Positions 1-9,045 of a stretch of 32,280 bases of DNA are shown one piece after another. The DNA comes from Mariniblastus sp. GTDB taxonomy: Bacteria; Planctomycetota; Planctomycetia; Pirellulales; Pirellulaceae. Under the pieces are notes generated by a model. The model did not search any database, had not been told where the DNA came from, and was given only the letters and a program-made list of their open reading frames with translations. The stretch covers positions 1 to 32,280 of the forward strand of contig JAPKBL010000058.1 in NCBI GenBank assembly GCA_028823415.1, in the 5' to 3' direction. The position numbers and the translations under genes are program-made. Position 1 is the first letter of the stretch. Every line of letters starts with the position of its first letter.

Positions 1-51
1 ACTTCAATCTATTCCCAACTTCAATCTATTCCCAACTTCAATCTATTCCCA
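1..51. repeat. 17-bp tandem repeat, three perfect copies, cut by window edge
   Basis: The 17-bp unit acttcaatctattccca occurs three times head to tail (1-17, 18-34, 35-51) without a mismatch, and two more bases of the unit follow. The array starts at the first base of the window, so it may continue to the left. It lies downstream of dxs on the minus strand, outside any gene I can support. The direct head-to-tail copies without spacers argue against CRISPR. Function unknown. Confidence 0.9.
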
Positions 52-106
52 ACCAAGTCGCAATCACGTCTGCAATCATCCTGAATGTATTGGAATTGAT
101 TGCGGG

Positions 107-2011
107 TCAACTCGCAACGTGAGGCTTCAGCTGAATCTTTTTGGCCGCAGAACGGCAAGTCTCAGCAATGCCTTGGGTGTCAAGCCCCAACGCCGCTAGA
201 ATTTCAGGCCGGGATTGATGCTCGACAAATTCATCCGGAACACCAATTCGGTGAACATTACTTGCGTTGAGCCCCAACTCATTCGCAGCCTCAAGAAATG
301 CACTACCAAATCCACCCATCAGGTTCGCCTCTTCGACAGTGACAACAAATTTAGAATTTGAGAGCGTGTGACGGATCATTTCTTTATCGATTGGCTTCAC
401 AAACCGAGCGTTAACAACACCGATATCAAGCCCTTCAGATTGAAGAATTTCAGCTGCCTCAATCGCGTTCGCAAGAGCGACTCCACAAACAACAATCGTT
501 CCGTCGCCGCCTGCCTTGAGCGTTTCCGATTTACCAAGCTCAATCGGTTTTAATTCTCGCGTAATTTCTGCCGCTGCAGTTTTTGGATACCGTATCGAGC
601 AGGCCACATCCTGTGTCAGCGAGAAATCGAGCATCGCGCCAATGTCATTAGCATCGCCAGGTGCCATCACGACCATGTTCGGGAACAACCGCATGTAACC
701 AAAATCAAAAGTCCCATGGTGAGTCGGCCCGTCATCGGCTGTCAATCCACCGCGATCGAGCATAAACGTCACCGGCAATTTTTGCAGACAAACCTCTTGA
801 AACACCTGATCAAAACTGCGCTGTAGAAAAGTACTGTAGATATCAACGATCGGACGAAGCCCTACTTTCGCTTGCCCCGCTGCAAAAGCGACAGCATGCG
901 ATTCGCAAATCCCAACATCAAAAAATCTATCTGGGAATTCTTCGCGAATCGGTTCCAATTTGTTTCCTTGACACATTGCCGCCGTGATCACGGTGACGCG
1001 ATCATTGTTCCGCATTTGATCGACAATCGCGTCGCGGGCATGGTTCGTATACGCCTTGGTGCTCGTCTTCGATTTAGGTACCGCCGTACCGTCGTCGATC
1101 GTTTCAAACGGGGCAGGGGTGTGGAAATAAACCGGATCTTCGGCAGCCGGCTGAAATCCGTGTCCTTTATTGGTGATCACGTGCAGCAATACTGGCCCGT
1201 CAATTTCCCTCACCATTTTCAGATACTTCTTCACCACGCCGATGTCATGCCCGTCAATTGGCCCGAAGTATTTAAACCCAAGCTCCTCGAACATCATTCC
1301 ACCATGAAGACCGGCCTTCACTCCCTCTTTAATCTGAAACAACAGACGCTCGGTTGGATCTCCCAGCACCGGCACCTTGTTCAGCATATTGACGACTTCA
1401 TTTTTGACGCCAGTGTAGAACTTTGTCGAACGAAGCCGGTCCAGGTAACTCGCCATCCCTCCAACTCTTGGACAAATCGACATCTCGTTGTCATTCAGAA
1501 TGACCAACATCTTACTTTTTAATTCAGAGGCGTTATTGATCGCCTCCATCACAATGCCTGAAGGAAAGGCACCGTCACCAATCACGGCGACGGAGTAATT
1601 TTTTTCACCGAGGATATCAGAGCCGCTCCGCAATCCAACCGCTGTCGAGACACTCGCTCCCGCGTGCCCGGTCATGAATAAGTCATAATCACTTTCAGCT
1701 GGATTGGGGTACCCCATCAATCCGCCTTTGGTCCGGATCGTGTGAAATTCGTCAAACCGACCGGTAATTAGCTTTTGAGGATAAATTTGATGGCCAGTGT
1801 CCCAAATCAAATGGTCATTTAGAAAGTCGTAGGTGCTGTGCAAGGCTAAGGTCAACTCGACGACGCCCAGATTCGATGCAAAGTGGGCAGCTCGCATGCT
1901 TAACAAATTACAAAGTGTTTCACGTATCTCAGACGCGACCTGATTCAACTCCCCCAGATTCATTTCATGAAGCTGCATCGGAGATTGAATTGTAGGTAAT
2001 ATCTTTGTCAT
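107..2011 (-). CDS. dxs: 1-deoxy-D-xylulose-5-phosphate synthase
   Basis: Condenses pyruvate and glyceraldehyde-3-phosphate to DXP, the first step of the MEP isoprenoid pathway; thiamine-diphosphate dependent and cytosolic. The 634 residues match the family length. Visible landmarks are WDTGHQIYPQK (70-80), the GHAGAS loop (115-120), the ThDP motif GDG (145-147) with its closing NN (159-160), and NDNEMSI (173-179). The second half carries the transketolase-like catalytic block GICESHAV with the conserved Glu at position 370. Here the common AEQHA is CESHA; the acid and the His are kept. The start follows the stop of the upstream prenyl synthase by 2 nt, so the two are almost certainly cotranscribed and translationally coupled, supplying IPP/DMAPP and elongating it. 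Assignment is secure. Confidence 0.97.
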   Translation of the reverse strand: MTKILPTIQSPMQLHEMNLGELNQVASEIRETLCNLLSMRAAHFASNLGVVELTLALHSTYDFLNDHLIWDTGHQIYPQKLITGRFDEFHTIRTKGGLMGYPNPAESDYDLFMTGHAGASVSTAVGLRSGSDILGEKNYSVAVIGDGAFPSGIVMEAINNASELKSKMLVILNDNEMSICPRVGGMASYLDRLRSTKFYTGVKNEVVNMLNKVPVLGDPTERLLFQIKEGVKAGLHGGMMFEELGFKYFGPIDGHDIGVVKKYLKMVREIDGPVLLHVITNKGHGFQPAAEDPVYFHTPAPFETIDDGTAVPKSKTSTKAYTNHARDAIVDQMRNNDRVTVITAAMCQGNKLEPIREEFPDRFFDVGICESHAVAFAAGQAKVGLRPIVDIYSTFLQRSFDQVFQEVCLQKLPVTFMLDRGGLTADDGPTHHGTFDFGYMRLFPNMVVMAPGDANDIGAMLDFSLTQDVACSIRYPKTAAAEITRELKPIELGKSETLKAGGDGTIVVCGVALANAIEAAEILQSEGLDIGVVNARFVKPIDKEMIRHTLSNSKFVVTVEEANLMGGFGSAFLEAANELGLNASNVHRIGVPDEFVEHQSRPEILAALGLDTQGIAETCRSAAKKIQLKPHVAS

Positions 2012-2013
2012 TC

Positions 2014-2940
2014 TTACTGAGTCCTATTCACCACAAAGTTTGCAAGTAACTCCAAGGCTTTCGCCTGTTCACCGAAAGGCTGCAATGCATCAATCGCGGC
2101 CTCAACCATCTGGTGAGCCCTCTCTTCACTAGCCGCCTCGCCGAGAACGGCCGGGTAAGTCTGTTTACCCAATGCAGCATCCTTCCCAATCCGCTTTCCC
2201 ATTTTGGCTTGCGAACCTCTGAGATCCAACAGATCATCGACGATTTGAAACGCTAATCCAAGATTTCTTCCGTATTTTATCAAGCTCTCTAACAATTCGG
2301 CGTCCGCTGAGGCTGTAATCGCCCCCATTTCAAGCGAGACCGTTAGCAGTGCACCCGTTTTGCGACGGTGAATATGCTCCAGCGATTCAACGCTGGATGC
2401 GGCAAACTGAAGATTCAAATCGTCTGCTTGTCCACCCACAAGTCTAGTCGGGCCCGACGCCAAAGCCAGTCTCGTAATACACTGATTCGCGATTTCCGCA
2501 GGTTGAATATCGTGGGCGAGAATGCCGAAAGCCATCGGGATCAATGAGTCCCCAGCTAAAATCGCCGTAGCTTCTCCGAATTTCACGTGACACGTTGCCC
2601 GACCGCGGCGAAGTTCATCATCATCCATCGCCGGTAGATCATCGTGAATCAGCGAATAATTGTGAATCATCTCAACCGCACAGGCCGCCGGCATCGCGTT
2701 AGCAAGATCGCCGCCGCACATTTTCGCCGCCGTTAAAACAAGCAACGGCCTGATTCGCTTGCCGGGAGCAAGGAGGCAGTAACGAATCGCCTCGCGGAGA
2801 TGCTCAGGGCAATCCGCGTCAAGCCGAGAATAGATCTCGAGTTGAGCGTCAATCTGATGCCGAAAGGACTCAATTTCCGGCGGGAACAAGGTCGTATCCG
2901 AAGCAGTCATCCACATGGTTCCAGACGGGCAATTTGACAT
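2014..2940 (-). CDS. ispA: Short-chain polyprenyl diphosphate synthase (farnesyl/geranylgeranyl type)
   Basis: Trans-prenyltransferase that joins IPP to allylic diphosphates in the cytosol; 308 residues, usual for IspA/CrtE-type enzymes. The first aspartate-rich motif is HDDLPAMDDDELRRG (from residue 99), preceded by the GKRIRP substrate-binding motif (60-65). The second is FQIVDDLLD in the last third, next to the GGQADDL helix. The DD(x4)D spacing of the first motif is the bacterial FPP/GGPP type; chain length cannot be fixed by eye. The annotated ATG at 2940 has no clear Shine-Dalgarno; an internal ATG at residue 9 has GGAA a few bases upstream, so the true protein may be 8 to 10 residues shorter. 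It sits between xseB and dxs in a frequent bacterial gene order. Confidence 0.93.
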   Translation of the reverse strand: MSNCPSGTMWMTASDTTLFPPEIESFRHQIDAQLEIYSRLDADCPEHLREAIRYCLLAPGKRIRPLLVLTAAKMCGGDLANAMPAACAVEMIHNYSLIHDDLPAMDDDELRRGRATCHVKFGEATAILAGDSLIPMAFGILAHDIQPAEIANQCITRLALASGPTRLVGGQADDLNLQFAASSVESLEHIHRRKTGALLTVSLEMGAITASADAELLESLIKYGRNLGLAFQIVDDLLDLRGSQAKMGKRIGKDAALGKQTYPAVLGEAASEERAHQMVEAAIDALQPFGEQAKALELLANFVVNRTQ

Positions 2941-3010
2941 TGGAGCGAACGATTAAACATTGAAAGGCTGCCCCGGTTTAACCGATATTCGCGTTAAATT
3001 CTAACCAATT

Positions 3011-3391
3011 TTAAAACAAACTATCCTGATCGTCCACGTCCTCAGAATCGCCATTGGCGGGGTGCTGCTCATTATTTTCACCAGCCACGGACGCCCCGGA
3101 TCCTCGCCGCGTCCCCTCACGCAACTGCTCAGAGGCTGTATTGTCAAAGGAAGCTGTCACTAGATTCCCGTCTTCATCGAGATCGACGAGCAATTCGATG
3201 CGCTGTTGAACCGCGTTGAGCGCCGCATAACATGCCTTCAAGCTCTTGATGCCCGACTCGTATTTCTCGAGCGACTCTCCGAGGCTTAGATTTCCTGCCT
3301 CAAGCTCGCCGACGACAGTCCTCAACTGTTCTAACGATGCTTCGAATGGAACTTCCTTCGAAGTCCTCTTTCCTGTTTTCTTTTTCGCCAA
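3011..3391 (-). CDS. xseB: Exodeoxyribonuclease VII small subunit
   Basis: Small subunit that coats the helical arm of XseA in the exonuclease VII complex degrading single-stranded DNA. The core from FEASLEQL to about residue 70 (LEAGNLSLGESLEKYESG) is typical. The protein is 126 residues against roughly 80 in the usual family member; the extra C-terminal half is acidic and low in complexity (ends SEDVDDQDSLF) and is probably disordered. The start codon is TTG, supported by AAGGA 5 nt upstream and by the common N-terminus MAKKK. Its gene follows xseA after 139 nt and precedes the prenyl synthase. Confidence 0.93.
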   Translation of the reverse strand: MAKKKTGKRTSKEVPFEASLEQLRTVVGELEAGNLSLGESLEKYESGIKSLKACYAALNAVQQRIELLVDLDEDGNLVTASFDNTASEQLREGTRRGSGASVAGENNEQHPANGDSEDVDDQDSLF

Positions 3392-3530
3392 AACGATCCT
3401 TCAAATACTTCTTGTCCGCGTCGTTAATACTCCTTCGACCCGATTCCAGTTTATCACCGATCGAACAAAAAACACAGGCTCCTAACCCAACGAAACCAAG
3501 GAAAACCCCGGCGGCGGCCCACCAACAATG
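3300..3530 (-). other. Membrane-protein-like open frame between xseA and xseB, no valid start
   Basis: Directly after the xseA TGA, and in the xseA frame, the minus strand stays open for 76 codons. It reads HC, then WWAAAGVFLGFVGLGACVF (a good transmembrane helix), then a charged tail containing SINDADKKYLKDRF, and ends with TGA at 3300 inside xseB. There is no ATG, GTG or TTG in this frame after the xseA stop. An ATGA overlap start exists at 3534 but in a shifted frame; deleting one base before TGGTGG would join it to the helix as MTLWW. It may be a small membrane protein broken by a frameshift or sequence error, a readthrough extension, or chance. About 90 nt would overlap xseB, which argues for caution. 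Confidence 0.25.
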
Positions 3531-4796
3531 TCATCCTTCATCGGAACTGGGTTCATCATTCTGATCCAAAGAATTTTCGACTTCTTTCCCCGTCGAATCA
3601 ACTGTGCTTTCCACCGTTCCTCCAGACAATCGTGTATACAACCGATCGCCAGTCTGCAGTTTTGAAGGATCCAGCAACGGTGCCCCCTCTGAATCCATGG
3701 TCAAACTGTAACCTCGTGAAAGAACTGCTAATGGACTAATGGCATCCAACCGTGCCGTCATCGCGGCAAGTTCTCGATCCGCATCCGTCAGATACCCCCG
3801 TACCGAGCGTGACATCGAGTTTTCGAGAAAATCAAGTTGCATCGCCGACTCACGCAAATGCTCAAGCGGTTGGGTCAGGACTGGGCGAGAGCCCCAAACC
3901 GCTAACTCGCGACGGGCGCGATCTACTCGTCCCAACACCAACTTCGTCATCCGCTCCGAAGCGACGTCGAGGCCACTTGTGACTTCGCCAAAAATCGGAA
4001 CCAACCTCTCAGCAGCCTCACTAGGAGTGAGCGCTCGAACGTCCGATACTAAATCAGCTAACGTGACATCTATTTCATGACCGACGCCAGAGATTACCGG
4101 AATCTCACTTTGATAGATCGCACGGACAACGACCTCTTCATTAAAGCTCCAAAGATCTTCAACACTGCCGCCGCCTCGGGTAACCGCAATTACATCCACA
4201 GGATCGGCCATCCGGTTACAGAGTTCAATCGCATTCGCAATCTCCGCGGCAGCCCCGGGCCCCTGAACTTTTACAGGAACAACCGTCACACGTATTCGAG
4301 CCCATCTGCGGGTCAGTACTTGTAAAAAATCTCGGACGGCAGCACTCGTAGGACTGGTGACCACGCAGATATGCCTCGGGATCGATGGCAATTCTTTTTT
4401 TGCAGATGCCTCAAATAAGCCCTCCGCAGCAAGCTTTTCATGAAGCTGACGAAAAGCCAATTCCAACGCCCCAATCCCCTGAGGACGGATTCCACGAATG
4501 ATAATTTGATAGGTGCCTCTTTGGGCATAGACATCGATTCCACCGCGACACTCTACCGCCAGGCCATTCTGCAGATCAAACTTGAGCTTCGCTGCATCGC
4601 TCCGCCAGATAATCCCATTAATCGACGATTGCTCGTCCTTGAGCGTAAGATAGATGTGCCCTGAACCGGCTTTGGTTACTCCCGATATTTCACCTGAGAC
4701 CAAGACCGATCTAAAGTCATCGTTCAACCGCCGCTTGATAGACTGCGTTAGTTCAGAAACTGACTGGGCTTTGTTCGAGGGTGTTCTAGGTGACAA
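3531..4796 (-). CDS. xseA: Exodeoxyribonuclease VII large subunit
   Basis: Catalytic subunit of exonuclease VII, which degrades single-stranded DNA from both ends to oligonucleotides. An N-terminal OB-fold (from SVSELTQSIKRRL through GHIYLTLKD) binds DNA. The nuclease domain shows VVTSPTSAAVRDFLQV, TRGGGSVEDLWSFNEE and GVGHEIDVTLADLVSD followed by RALTPSEAAE, all family signatures. 421 residues is in the normal range. The start is TTG at 4796 with no obvious ribosome-binding site; an ATG 47 nt upstream is in another frame and gives only a 31-codon peptide. The C-terminal 20 residues are acidic and serine-rich. First gene of the minus-strand xseA-xseB-ispA-dxs run, divergent from guaB. Confidence 0.95.
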   Translation of the reverse strand: MSPRTPSNKAQSVSELTQSIKRRLNDDFRSVLVSGEISGVTKAGSGHIYLTLKDEQSSINGIIWRSDAAKLKFDLQNGLAVECRGGIDVYAQRGTYQIIIRGIRPQGIGALELAFRQLHEKLAAEGLFEASAKKELPSIPRHICVVTSPTSAAVRDFLQVLTRRWARIRVTVVPVKVQGPGAAAEIANAIELCNRMADPVDVIAVTRGGGSVEDLWSFNEEVVVRAIYQSEIPVISGVGHEIDVTLADLVSDVRALTPSEAAERLVPIFGEVTSGLDVASERMTKLVLGRVDRARRELAVWGSRPVLTQPLEHLRESAMQLDFLENSMSRSVRGYLTDADRELAAMTARLDAISPLAVLSRGYSLTMDSEGAPLLDPSKLQTGDRLYTRLSGGTVESTVDSTGKEVENSLDQNDEPSSDEG

Positions 4797-5052
4797 CGAC
4801 GGTACCGATCTGCTGAAGTGGATTGATCACCAGATTGTGCCATATTTACCAGCCTAAACGAACCCGCCTAGCGGATCTTAGATACCCCAGTTGCACTCTT
4901 TGCTGATTTCGCCTGATTCTCATAGACCCACGATTGGAAGCGCAAACCGCCGCAACGTGAGATAGATTTTGGTTAACCCACCTAAATTTGACCTGCCCAC
5001 CAAAACCGCCAATTGGAGCCGACAAGATTCAGTGATTCCCTAGCTAGGCTGA
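4797..5052. other. Divergent intergenic region between xseA and guaB
   Basis: With the guaB promoter and leader, about 330 bases separate the xseA start from the guaB start. Apart from the guaB promoter (listed separately) I see only a possible 31-codon minus-strand peptide starting near 4843, which overlaps the start of xseA out of frame and resembles nothing known to me. No RNA gene or convincing hairpin with a T-run was found by eye. Confidence 0.5.
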
Positions 5053-5081
5053 TTGTCAATTGGTCAAATTAACGCCATAAT
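5053..5081 (+). promoter_or_regulatory. Sigma70-type promoter of guaB
   Basis: TTGTCA at 5053-5058 and CATAAT at 5076-5081 are separated by exactly 17 bp, five of six consensus bases in each box. Transcription would begin near 5088, about 40 bases before the guaB ATG. That fits the GAGG ribosome-binding site at 5117-5120 and rules out the longer TTG start at 5085. Confidence 0.55.
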
Positions 5082-5126
5082 TCAGTGCTTCAATCAATCC
5101 AAACTTTGGGTAATCTGAGGCTCACA

Positions 5127-6602
5127 ATGCAAGACAAAATTCGACACACCGCAATCACGTTCGATGACGTTCTAATTGAGCCGCGCTACAGCGAAGTTGT
5201 CCCCTCAGAGGTCGAAACGGCGACCCGATTGACCAAACGAATTGGCATCAAAATCCCGCTTATCAGCTCTCCCATGGACACCGTGACCGAGAGCTCAATG
5301 GCGATCGGTTTGGCCAAAGTCGGCGGGCTCGGCGTTATCCACAAAAACATGGCCCCCGAAACCCAGGCCGAAGAAGTTTACAAGGTCAAGCGCAGCGCTA
5401 ACGGGATTATCGTCGACCCAGTAACCCTCCCACCAGAAGCCAGCGTCGGTTACGCCAAAGAGATTATGGCTCAAAACAACGTCTCGGGTGTCCCAATCGT
5501 GCATGCTGACGGGACGCTAGCGGGGATCTTGACCCGACGCGATTTGAAATTCCTCGAAAGCACCGAAGTAGCCGTTTCGGAGGTTATGACCGTCGAACAC
5601 TTAGTAACGGCGACGGGGAATGTAACGCTTGAGGAAGCTGAGAAAGTTTTAACGGCAAAAAAGGTGGAGAAGCTTCTACTGATTGACGAAGATAAGAAAC
5701 TAAAGGGACTTATTACGATCCGTGATATCGACATGATGCGTCAATATCCCGACGCTTGCAAAGACAAGCAGGGACGTTTGCGAGTCGGTGCTGCGATTGG
5801 TGTGCACGATCTCGATCGGGCTCAGCGACTCATCGACAAGGATGTTGATGTTCTGATCGTTGATAGTGCCCATGGTCACTCGAAAAATGTAATTGACACG
5901 GTTCGAGCGATCAAAGAGCGATGGGATATCGACGTCATTGCTGGAAATGTCGCCACAGCCGAAGGCTGTGAGGCATTAATAAAAGCGGGCGCCGATGCCG
6001 TCAAAGTAGGAATTGGGCCTGGGTCGATTTGTACGACTCGCGTTGTCAGTGGAATTGGAGTTCCACAGATTACTGCGATCTACGAAGCGGCAAAGGTAGG
6101 TGACAAATACAACATACCGATCATTGCCGACGGAGGAGTTCGCTACTCCGGCGACATCACCAAAGCAATTGCCGCGGGTGCAAGCGTTGTGATGATCGGA
6201 GGATTGTTTGCTGGGCTGGCCGAAAGCCCGGGCCGAACGATTCTTTACCAGGGACGCTCCTTTAAGGCGTACCGGGGTATGGGATCGATTGGTGCGATGG
6301 TCAAAGGATCAAGTGAACGCTACCGACAATCCGAAACCGGGCCAGGAAAACTGGTTCCCGAAGGGGTTGAAGGACGCGTGCCGTTTAAGGGGGCGTTAAG
6401 CGATTTCGTTTACCAATTGGTGGGCGGATTGCGTGCCGGTATGGGTTATTGTGGCACGCAAACCATCGACCAACTACGTACCGATGCAAGATTTATTCAA
6501 GTATCAGCTGCGAGTGTTAGAGAAAGCCACCCTCATGATATTGCAATTACTCAAGAAGCTCCGAATTACTCTTCGGAAGCACCCTCGAGCGAATCCCACT
6601 GA
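5127..6602 (+). CDS. guaB: Inosine-5'-monophosphate dehydrogenase
   Basis: Oxidises IMP to XMP with NAD+, the committed step of GMP synthesis, as a cytosolic tetramer. 491 residues from the ATG at 5127, which has GAGG six bases upstream; a longer TTG start at 5085 would add 14 unlikely residues. The N-terminus [15 protein letters not shown], the tandem CBS insert (about 95-210, with [20 protein letters not shown]), the catalytic loop [10 protein letters not shown] with Cys302, the phosphate-binding block [19 protein letters not shown] and the flap Arg-Tyr region [10 protein letters not shown] are all present. The C-terminus of about 20 residues ([10 protein letters not shown]) is a hydrophilic tail. 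Single gene with its own promoter; the next gene may overlap its 3' end. Confidence 0.97.
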   Translation: MQDKIRHTAITFDDVLIEPRYSEVVPSEVETATRLTKRIGIKIPLISSPMDTVTESSMAIGLAKVGGLGVIHKNMAPETQAEEVYKVKRSANGIIVDPVTLPPEASVGYAKEIMAQNNVSGVPIVHADGTLAGILTRRDLKFLESTEVAVSEVMTVEHLVTATGNVTLEEAEKVLTAKKVEKLLLIDEDKKLKGLITIRDIDMMRQYPDACKDKQGRLRVGAAIGVHDLDRAQRLIDKDVDVLIVDSAHGHSKNVIDTVRAIKERWDIDVIAGNVATAEGCEALIKAGADAVKVGIGPGSICTTRVVSGIGVPQITAIYEAAKVGDKYNIPIIADGGVRYSGDITKAIAAGASVVMIGGLFAGLAESPGRTILYQGRSFKAYRGMGSIGAMVKGSSERYRQSETGPGKLVPEGVEGRVPFKGALSDFVYQLVGGLRAGMGYCGTQTIDQLRTDARFIQVSAASVRESHPHDIAITQEAPNYSSEAPSSESH

Positions 6603-8607
6603 CAACGATCCCTCGTACGAAGGTACCGTTGGCTTTTCCCGCAATGTCTTCCGCTCAAAACATCGATTAGAAAAAACAAACATTGCCCCCCTTCATCCCA
6701 CCGTGATGTTGGCAATGGTAACTGCGATCGCCTGCATCTCGGCTCAGCAAGCCAATGCCCAGCAATTCCAAACGCCGGTTTTACCCGGAGAAACGGCAAC
6801 GATCGCAACCCAGAATGCCCTGCGATCTCAGAACAGACTGCTAAACACCACTCTGTTGACCAACCAATCGCAAGCGCCCAGCGCCCTTGATGCTTCAACA
6901 GCGTCCCCACGACCGGCAACCGCGTCATCGATTCCCGCCACCGATTTGCCTTCCGGGAAAACCTCAACGACTCAAGCCGACTCCAAACAGATCAGCTACA
7001 ACACCTTTGCACCTCCGGTCCACATTCAACCGAACTCAACCAATACACCCAAGGTTGAATATCGCAATTTCAGCGACCAAGTCGAACAAGCCGCAGCCAA
7101 TCGAATTGCGACGTCCCCGCGACGCCCCGCAGTCGATTCAATCTATAACTCACCAATTCAATCGCTAAAAAACAGTGTCAACACCGGCAACCGCACGCCT
7201 CAACGAATGCTGATGGCGAAATCGGTTCCCACCCCCGATGCCTCGCGTTCTGGAATGCCTCGGCGGCGCCCGCGGGTCACTCCATCTCAAAAACCGGAAC
7301 GCGAAAACGCGATCGCGAAATTACAAAACCAGTTCACCAAATTCCTCTACACCCCAGCCGTTCCGTCGCAGCGTTTCAACAACGATCCGTCCGCCAAATC
7401 GCGTTCGCGTTATTCTCAGCGGCCGACTCGATCCAACGTGAGCCCAGCTTCAAGGCGAACGCCAAGTTCAACGACAGCATTGCCGCAACGTCCTCTCGTG
7501 AGTTCAACGCAACAACGGAATCGGACCGAACAAGCGGTGCAATATGCATACTCCAATGAGAGTACTTTGGATTCAAGCGAATCGGTACAGAATGCCGTTC
7601 AACAGGTCGTCCTGGTCGAACCAAGCCAGGACCCGTTCAACGACGAAACTGTCGAACTGCCACCCTCAGAACGCAACACACCAATTCAATCTCTGACCAA
7701 CTTCGAGCAAGACTTTGAACCATCAATTGCTCTCCAACCGCCAAGTGTCTCTGAACCGAAGGCCGACCCATCCACGATGTCGCAGATTTCTGTCCTGAAT
7801 AAGGCTTTCAATCCAGATTCCGCCACATCTCCAAAATTGATTGGTACTCAAGAAGATCAAGACCTCGGGCGGTTTAAAAAGCCAATTCAGGATCCAACTC
7901 TAGAGGATCTTCCGTTTCCGAATTCCGACTTCGAATTTGGAACAAATCAACGGCCCACCATTTCGTCGTTTCGAAACTGTGATGACTTTCGTGCCGAATT
8001 GCTAGACGGCTCAATCAAAGATATCGCTTTGGACTTGAGCCCGCTTCCCGGTCGCAACCGACGTCTCTACGTAACAGAATCAAGAGACTGGATCGATCGC
8101 GATGGCGACATCGTGGCAACGGGAACCATGATTGACCTACGTCGCGGTTATGTCATTATCGAATCCGCACTGGGAACTGAAAAAATACCATACGCTAAAC
8201 TTAGCGATGCCGATTGGGCGACCATTTCCCAATTCTGGCAAATCCCTGAACTCTGCAGTGCCGGTAATCAAGGAACCGCGGCGCGGAACTGGGCGCCTCA
8301 GACCTACGCTTGGCAGGCTTCGGCGCTCTGCCACAAACCACTCTATTTTGAAAATGTGCAACTCGAACGTTACGGCCACACTTACGGTCCGATTCGGCAA
8401 CCGATTCACTCAGTGGCACACTTTTTTGTAAGTCTTGTTACCGTTCCCTATCAATCAGGAATCCACCCCGTCAGTGAGTGCCAATACGCACTCGGATTTT
8501 ATCGCCCCGGCGACTGTGCCCCCTGGTTAAAAGACCCGGTCCCCTTCAGCCTCAACGGGGCCGTGCGACAAGCACTCGTCACAACGGGAGTCGCCGTCAT
8601 CCCATAA
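6535..8607 (+). CDS. Secreted protein with SHD1-like module and conserved Cys-containing C-terminal domain, function unknown
   Basis: No enzyme is recognised. A hydrophobic signal stretch ([19 protein letters not shown], cleavage likely after ANA) is followed by about 380 residues rich in Ser, Thr, Pro, Gln and Arg that look disordered. Then comes a globular part. About residues 515-570 read [19 protein letters not shown] then GYVIIES and [18 protein letters not shown], matching the pattern of SHD1 (SLA1 homology 1) modules common in planctomycete secreted proteins. The last 110 residues ([46 protein letters not shown]) look like a separate conserved domain. Start uncertain: ATG 6535 overlaps guaB by 68 nt and supplies a basic n-region, while GTG 6703 or ATG 6706 avoids overlap but leaves an uncharged signal. 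Terminated at 8745-8779. Confidence 0.8.
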   Translation: MILQLLKKLRITLRKHPRANPTDNDPSYEGTVGFSRNVFRSKHRLEKTNIAPLHPTVMLAMVTAIACISAQQANAQQFQTPVLPGETATIATQNALRSQNRLLNTTLLTNQSQAPSALDASTASPRPATASSIPATDLPSGKTSTTQADSKQISYNTFAPPVHIQPNSTNTPKVEYRNFSDQVEQAAANRIATSPRRPAVDSIYNSPIQSLKNSVNTGNRTPQRMLMAKSVPTPDASRSGMPRRRPRVTPSQKPERENAIAKLQNQFTKFLYTPAVPSQRFNNDPSAKSRSRYSQRPTRSNVSPASRRTPSSTTALPQRPLVSSTQQRNRTEQAVQYAYSNESTLDSSESVQNAVQQVVLVEPSQDPFNDETVELPPSERNTPIQSLTNFEQDFEPSIALQPPSVSEPKADPSTMSQISVLNKAFNPDSATSPKLIGTQEDQDLGRFKKPIQDPTLEDLPFPNSDFEFGTNQRPTISSFRNCDDFRAELLDGSIKDIALDLSPLPGRNRRLYVTESRDWIDRDGDIVATGTMIDLRRGYVIIESALGTEKIPYAKLSDADWATISQFWQIPELCSAGNQGTAARNWAPQTYAWQASALCHKPLYFENVQLERYGHTYGPIRQPIHSVAHFFVSLVTVPYQSGIHPVSECQYALGFYRPGDCAPWLKDPVPFSLNGAVRQALVTTGVAVIP

Positions 8608-9045
8608 TCGCTTCCCCGCCCGGCGGCCTCTGGAATCGTGAACCAAGCCTTAAAGCCGGATTTACCGAGCATTCCTCTAGCCATGCTTGACCTTCCAAAA
8701 TCAATTTTTGTTGGACAAAAACGGCCACAAGAGGGCGATTGGACCGACCGCAGGAATCATCCCCTGCGGTCGTTTTTTTACAAAATTAATCTAATTTTTG
8801 CTCGAATCGAGCGAATAGCTTGCAAATCGAGTGATTCAAGGAACCCTAGAGCGCAAGAACACGTTTCCAGTCCTGACGTCGACCTCGGGAATATATAGTT
8901 AAAAAACTTCTAATCCTACGGGAAAACCTACTGCCGAACTGTATAAATTGAGTTCTGGAAATGTAATTTTGCGAGACCACCGAATCTTGTCGCAGTGCCC
9001 CCTTCGTTAACATGGCGGGGGATAAAAACCAACTTCTCGAAACTT
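8608..9045. other. Intergenic region with terminator and probable promoter
   Basis: About 440 bases hold no gene I can support. The first half contains the strong terminator at 8745-8779. The second half is AT-rich with a TATAAA box at 8942-8947 but no convincing -35 box, and it probably carries the promoter of the following secreted-protein gene. A short perfect hairpin GCTCG-AAT-CGAGC lies near 8800. Confidence 0.5.
8745..8779 (+). terminator. Rho-independent terminator
   Basis: A perfect 10-bp stem (CGACCGCAGG at 8745-8754 paired with CCTGCGGTCG at 8763-8772), an 8-nt loop and seven T residues (8773-8779). It ends the transcript of the SHD1-like protein gene 140 bases after its stop codon. 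Confidence 0.92.

Noticed and set aside
1..51. CRISPR array
   Set aside because: The 17-bp units are contiguous with no spacers.
100..117. Terminator hairpin at the dxs stop (TTGCG ... CGCAA)
   Set aside because: The stem overlaps the stop codon, is only 5 bp and is not followed by a T-run on the minus strand.
872..1522. Plus-strand open frame of 216 codons opposite dxs
   Set aside because: It is fully antisense to a securely identified dxs, has no ribosome-binding site and its composition looks like a shadow of the coding strand.
3531..3533. UGA after xseA as a second selenocysteine codon
   Set aside because: XseA proteins end near here, the continuation has no redox motif comparable to UxxC, and no suitable SECIS hairpin was evident.
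6566..6967. Minus-strand open frame of 133 codons under the SHD1-like gene start
   Set aside because: Shadow of guaB and the downstream gene; Trp/Arg-rich composition without any motif.
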